Assembly (NCBI RefSeq): GCF_002233755.1
Contig: NZ_NIFO01000001.1
Coordinates: forward strand, 124,001-188,000
From: Acinetobacter piscicola
GTDB taxonomy: Bacteria > Pseudomonadota > Gammaproteobacteria > Pseudomonadales > Moraxellaceae
Direction of reading: 5' to 3'
DNA: 64,000 bases
Part shown: positions 63,866 to 64,000 of the stretch, one piece after another
How the letters are laid out: each line of letters begins with the position of its first letter
Position numbering within the stretch: position 1 is the first letter of the stretch
Notes under the pieces: model-generated
Seen by the model: the letters and a program-made list of their open reading frames with translations, nothing else
Told to the model about the DNA's origin: nothing
Databases searched by the model: none
Made by a program: the position numbers and the translations under genes

Positions 63866-64000
63866 TTAAGAAGCTATAGATTCTTTGTTTTCACGATTTT
63901 GTTTCTCTTGGCGGTATTCAACCCATGTTTTGAGAATTAATGTGAAAATTGCCAACAATGCAAGTAGTGAAGACACTGCAAACGCTGCGCTAAAGGTATA
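63866..64000 (-). CDS. cysW: Sulfate ABC transporter permease CysW, C-terminal end (partial)
   Basis: The last 44 codons run off the window edge. They read TFSAAFAVSSLLALLAIFTL, a final transmembrane helix, then a charged tail (TWVEYRQEKQNRENKES). Its position directly before cysA matches cysW. The sequence is short, so the name rests mainly on the gene order. Confidence 0.75.
   Translation of the reverse strand, partial: YTFSAAFAVSSLLALLAIFTLILKTWVEYRQEKQNRENKESIAS

Noticed and set aside
1..64000. Defence island, CRISPR array, prophage or insertion sequence
   Set aside because: No repeat-spacer array, transposase, phage structural gene or recognisable defence gene was seen on either strand.

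Overview
The window is an AT-rich gammaproteobacterial chromosome segment and almost certainly belongs to Acinetobacter or a very close Moraxellaceae relative. Supporting signs are the overall base composition, the protein sequences (GyrA, RadA, LysA/DapF, UbiH), the arrangement 6S RNA-zapA divergent from ygfB-pepP, the argP/argO pair, and assimilatory rather than respiratory nitrate genes. Most of it is ordinary core genome. I found no prophage, insertion sequence, CRISPR array or recognisable defence system, and none of the loci can be claimed as a new system from sequence alone.

Layout. 1-5.6 kb: nitrate/nitrite assimilation (3' end of nirB, a NirD-FAD reductase fusion, and nasA with a C-terminal BFD-like cluster domain). 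5.6-9.4 kb: the least explained part. It holds an overlooked 55-residue membrane protein, a MocR regulator flanked by two near-identical inverted repeats, an unrecognised 274-residue gene, and decayed remnants including an internally deleted MFS transporter. 9.4-18.4 kb: 6S RNA, zapA and a long coiled-coil gene on the minus strand, divergent from ygfB, pepP, a GNAT gene, a DsbA-like and a metallo-beta-lactamase-like pair with altered active sites, then two overlapping ubiquinone hydroxylase genes. 18.5-28 kb: a SutA-like regulator, a periplasmic solute-binding-like protein, a YiiX-like hydrolase, four identical tRNA-Glu genes around a hydrolase and an amino-acid permease, rnt-pyrC, and an L,D-transpeptidase.

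28-41 kb: two tRNA-Asn genes (one with an odd acceptor stem), sodB, a Nif3 protein, a DegS-like protease, an EF-hand protein, a Tim44-domain protein, radA, cycA, and the lptM-lysA-dapF cluster followed by xerC. 41-50 kb: a GNAT gene beside a structured repeat, an Lrp/LysE-exporter divergent pair, etfBA and gyrA (with a helical insertion in the C-terminal domain). 50-64 kb: a lone Nif3-insert-like domain, a nitroreductase, an enoyl-CoA hydratase, an NadM-type adenylyltransferase, argP/argO, bcp, a Dph6-like protein, queC/queE, dapD, two outer-membrane barrels, then cysB, cysA and the 3' end of cysW.

Themes. Nitrogen and sulfur assimilation sit at the two ends. Lysine/diaminopimelate synthesis (dapD, dapF, lysA) appears together with two amino-acid exporter/regulator pairs. 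Envelope genes are scattered throughout. Functional names are based on recognised motifs and remembered family sequences; no database search was run.
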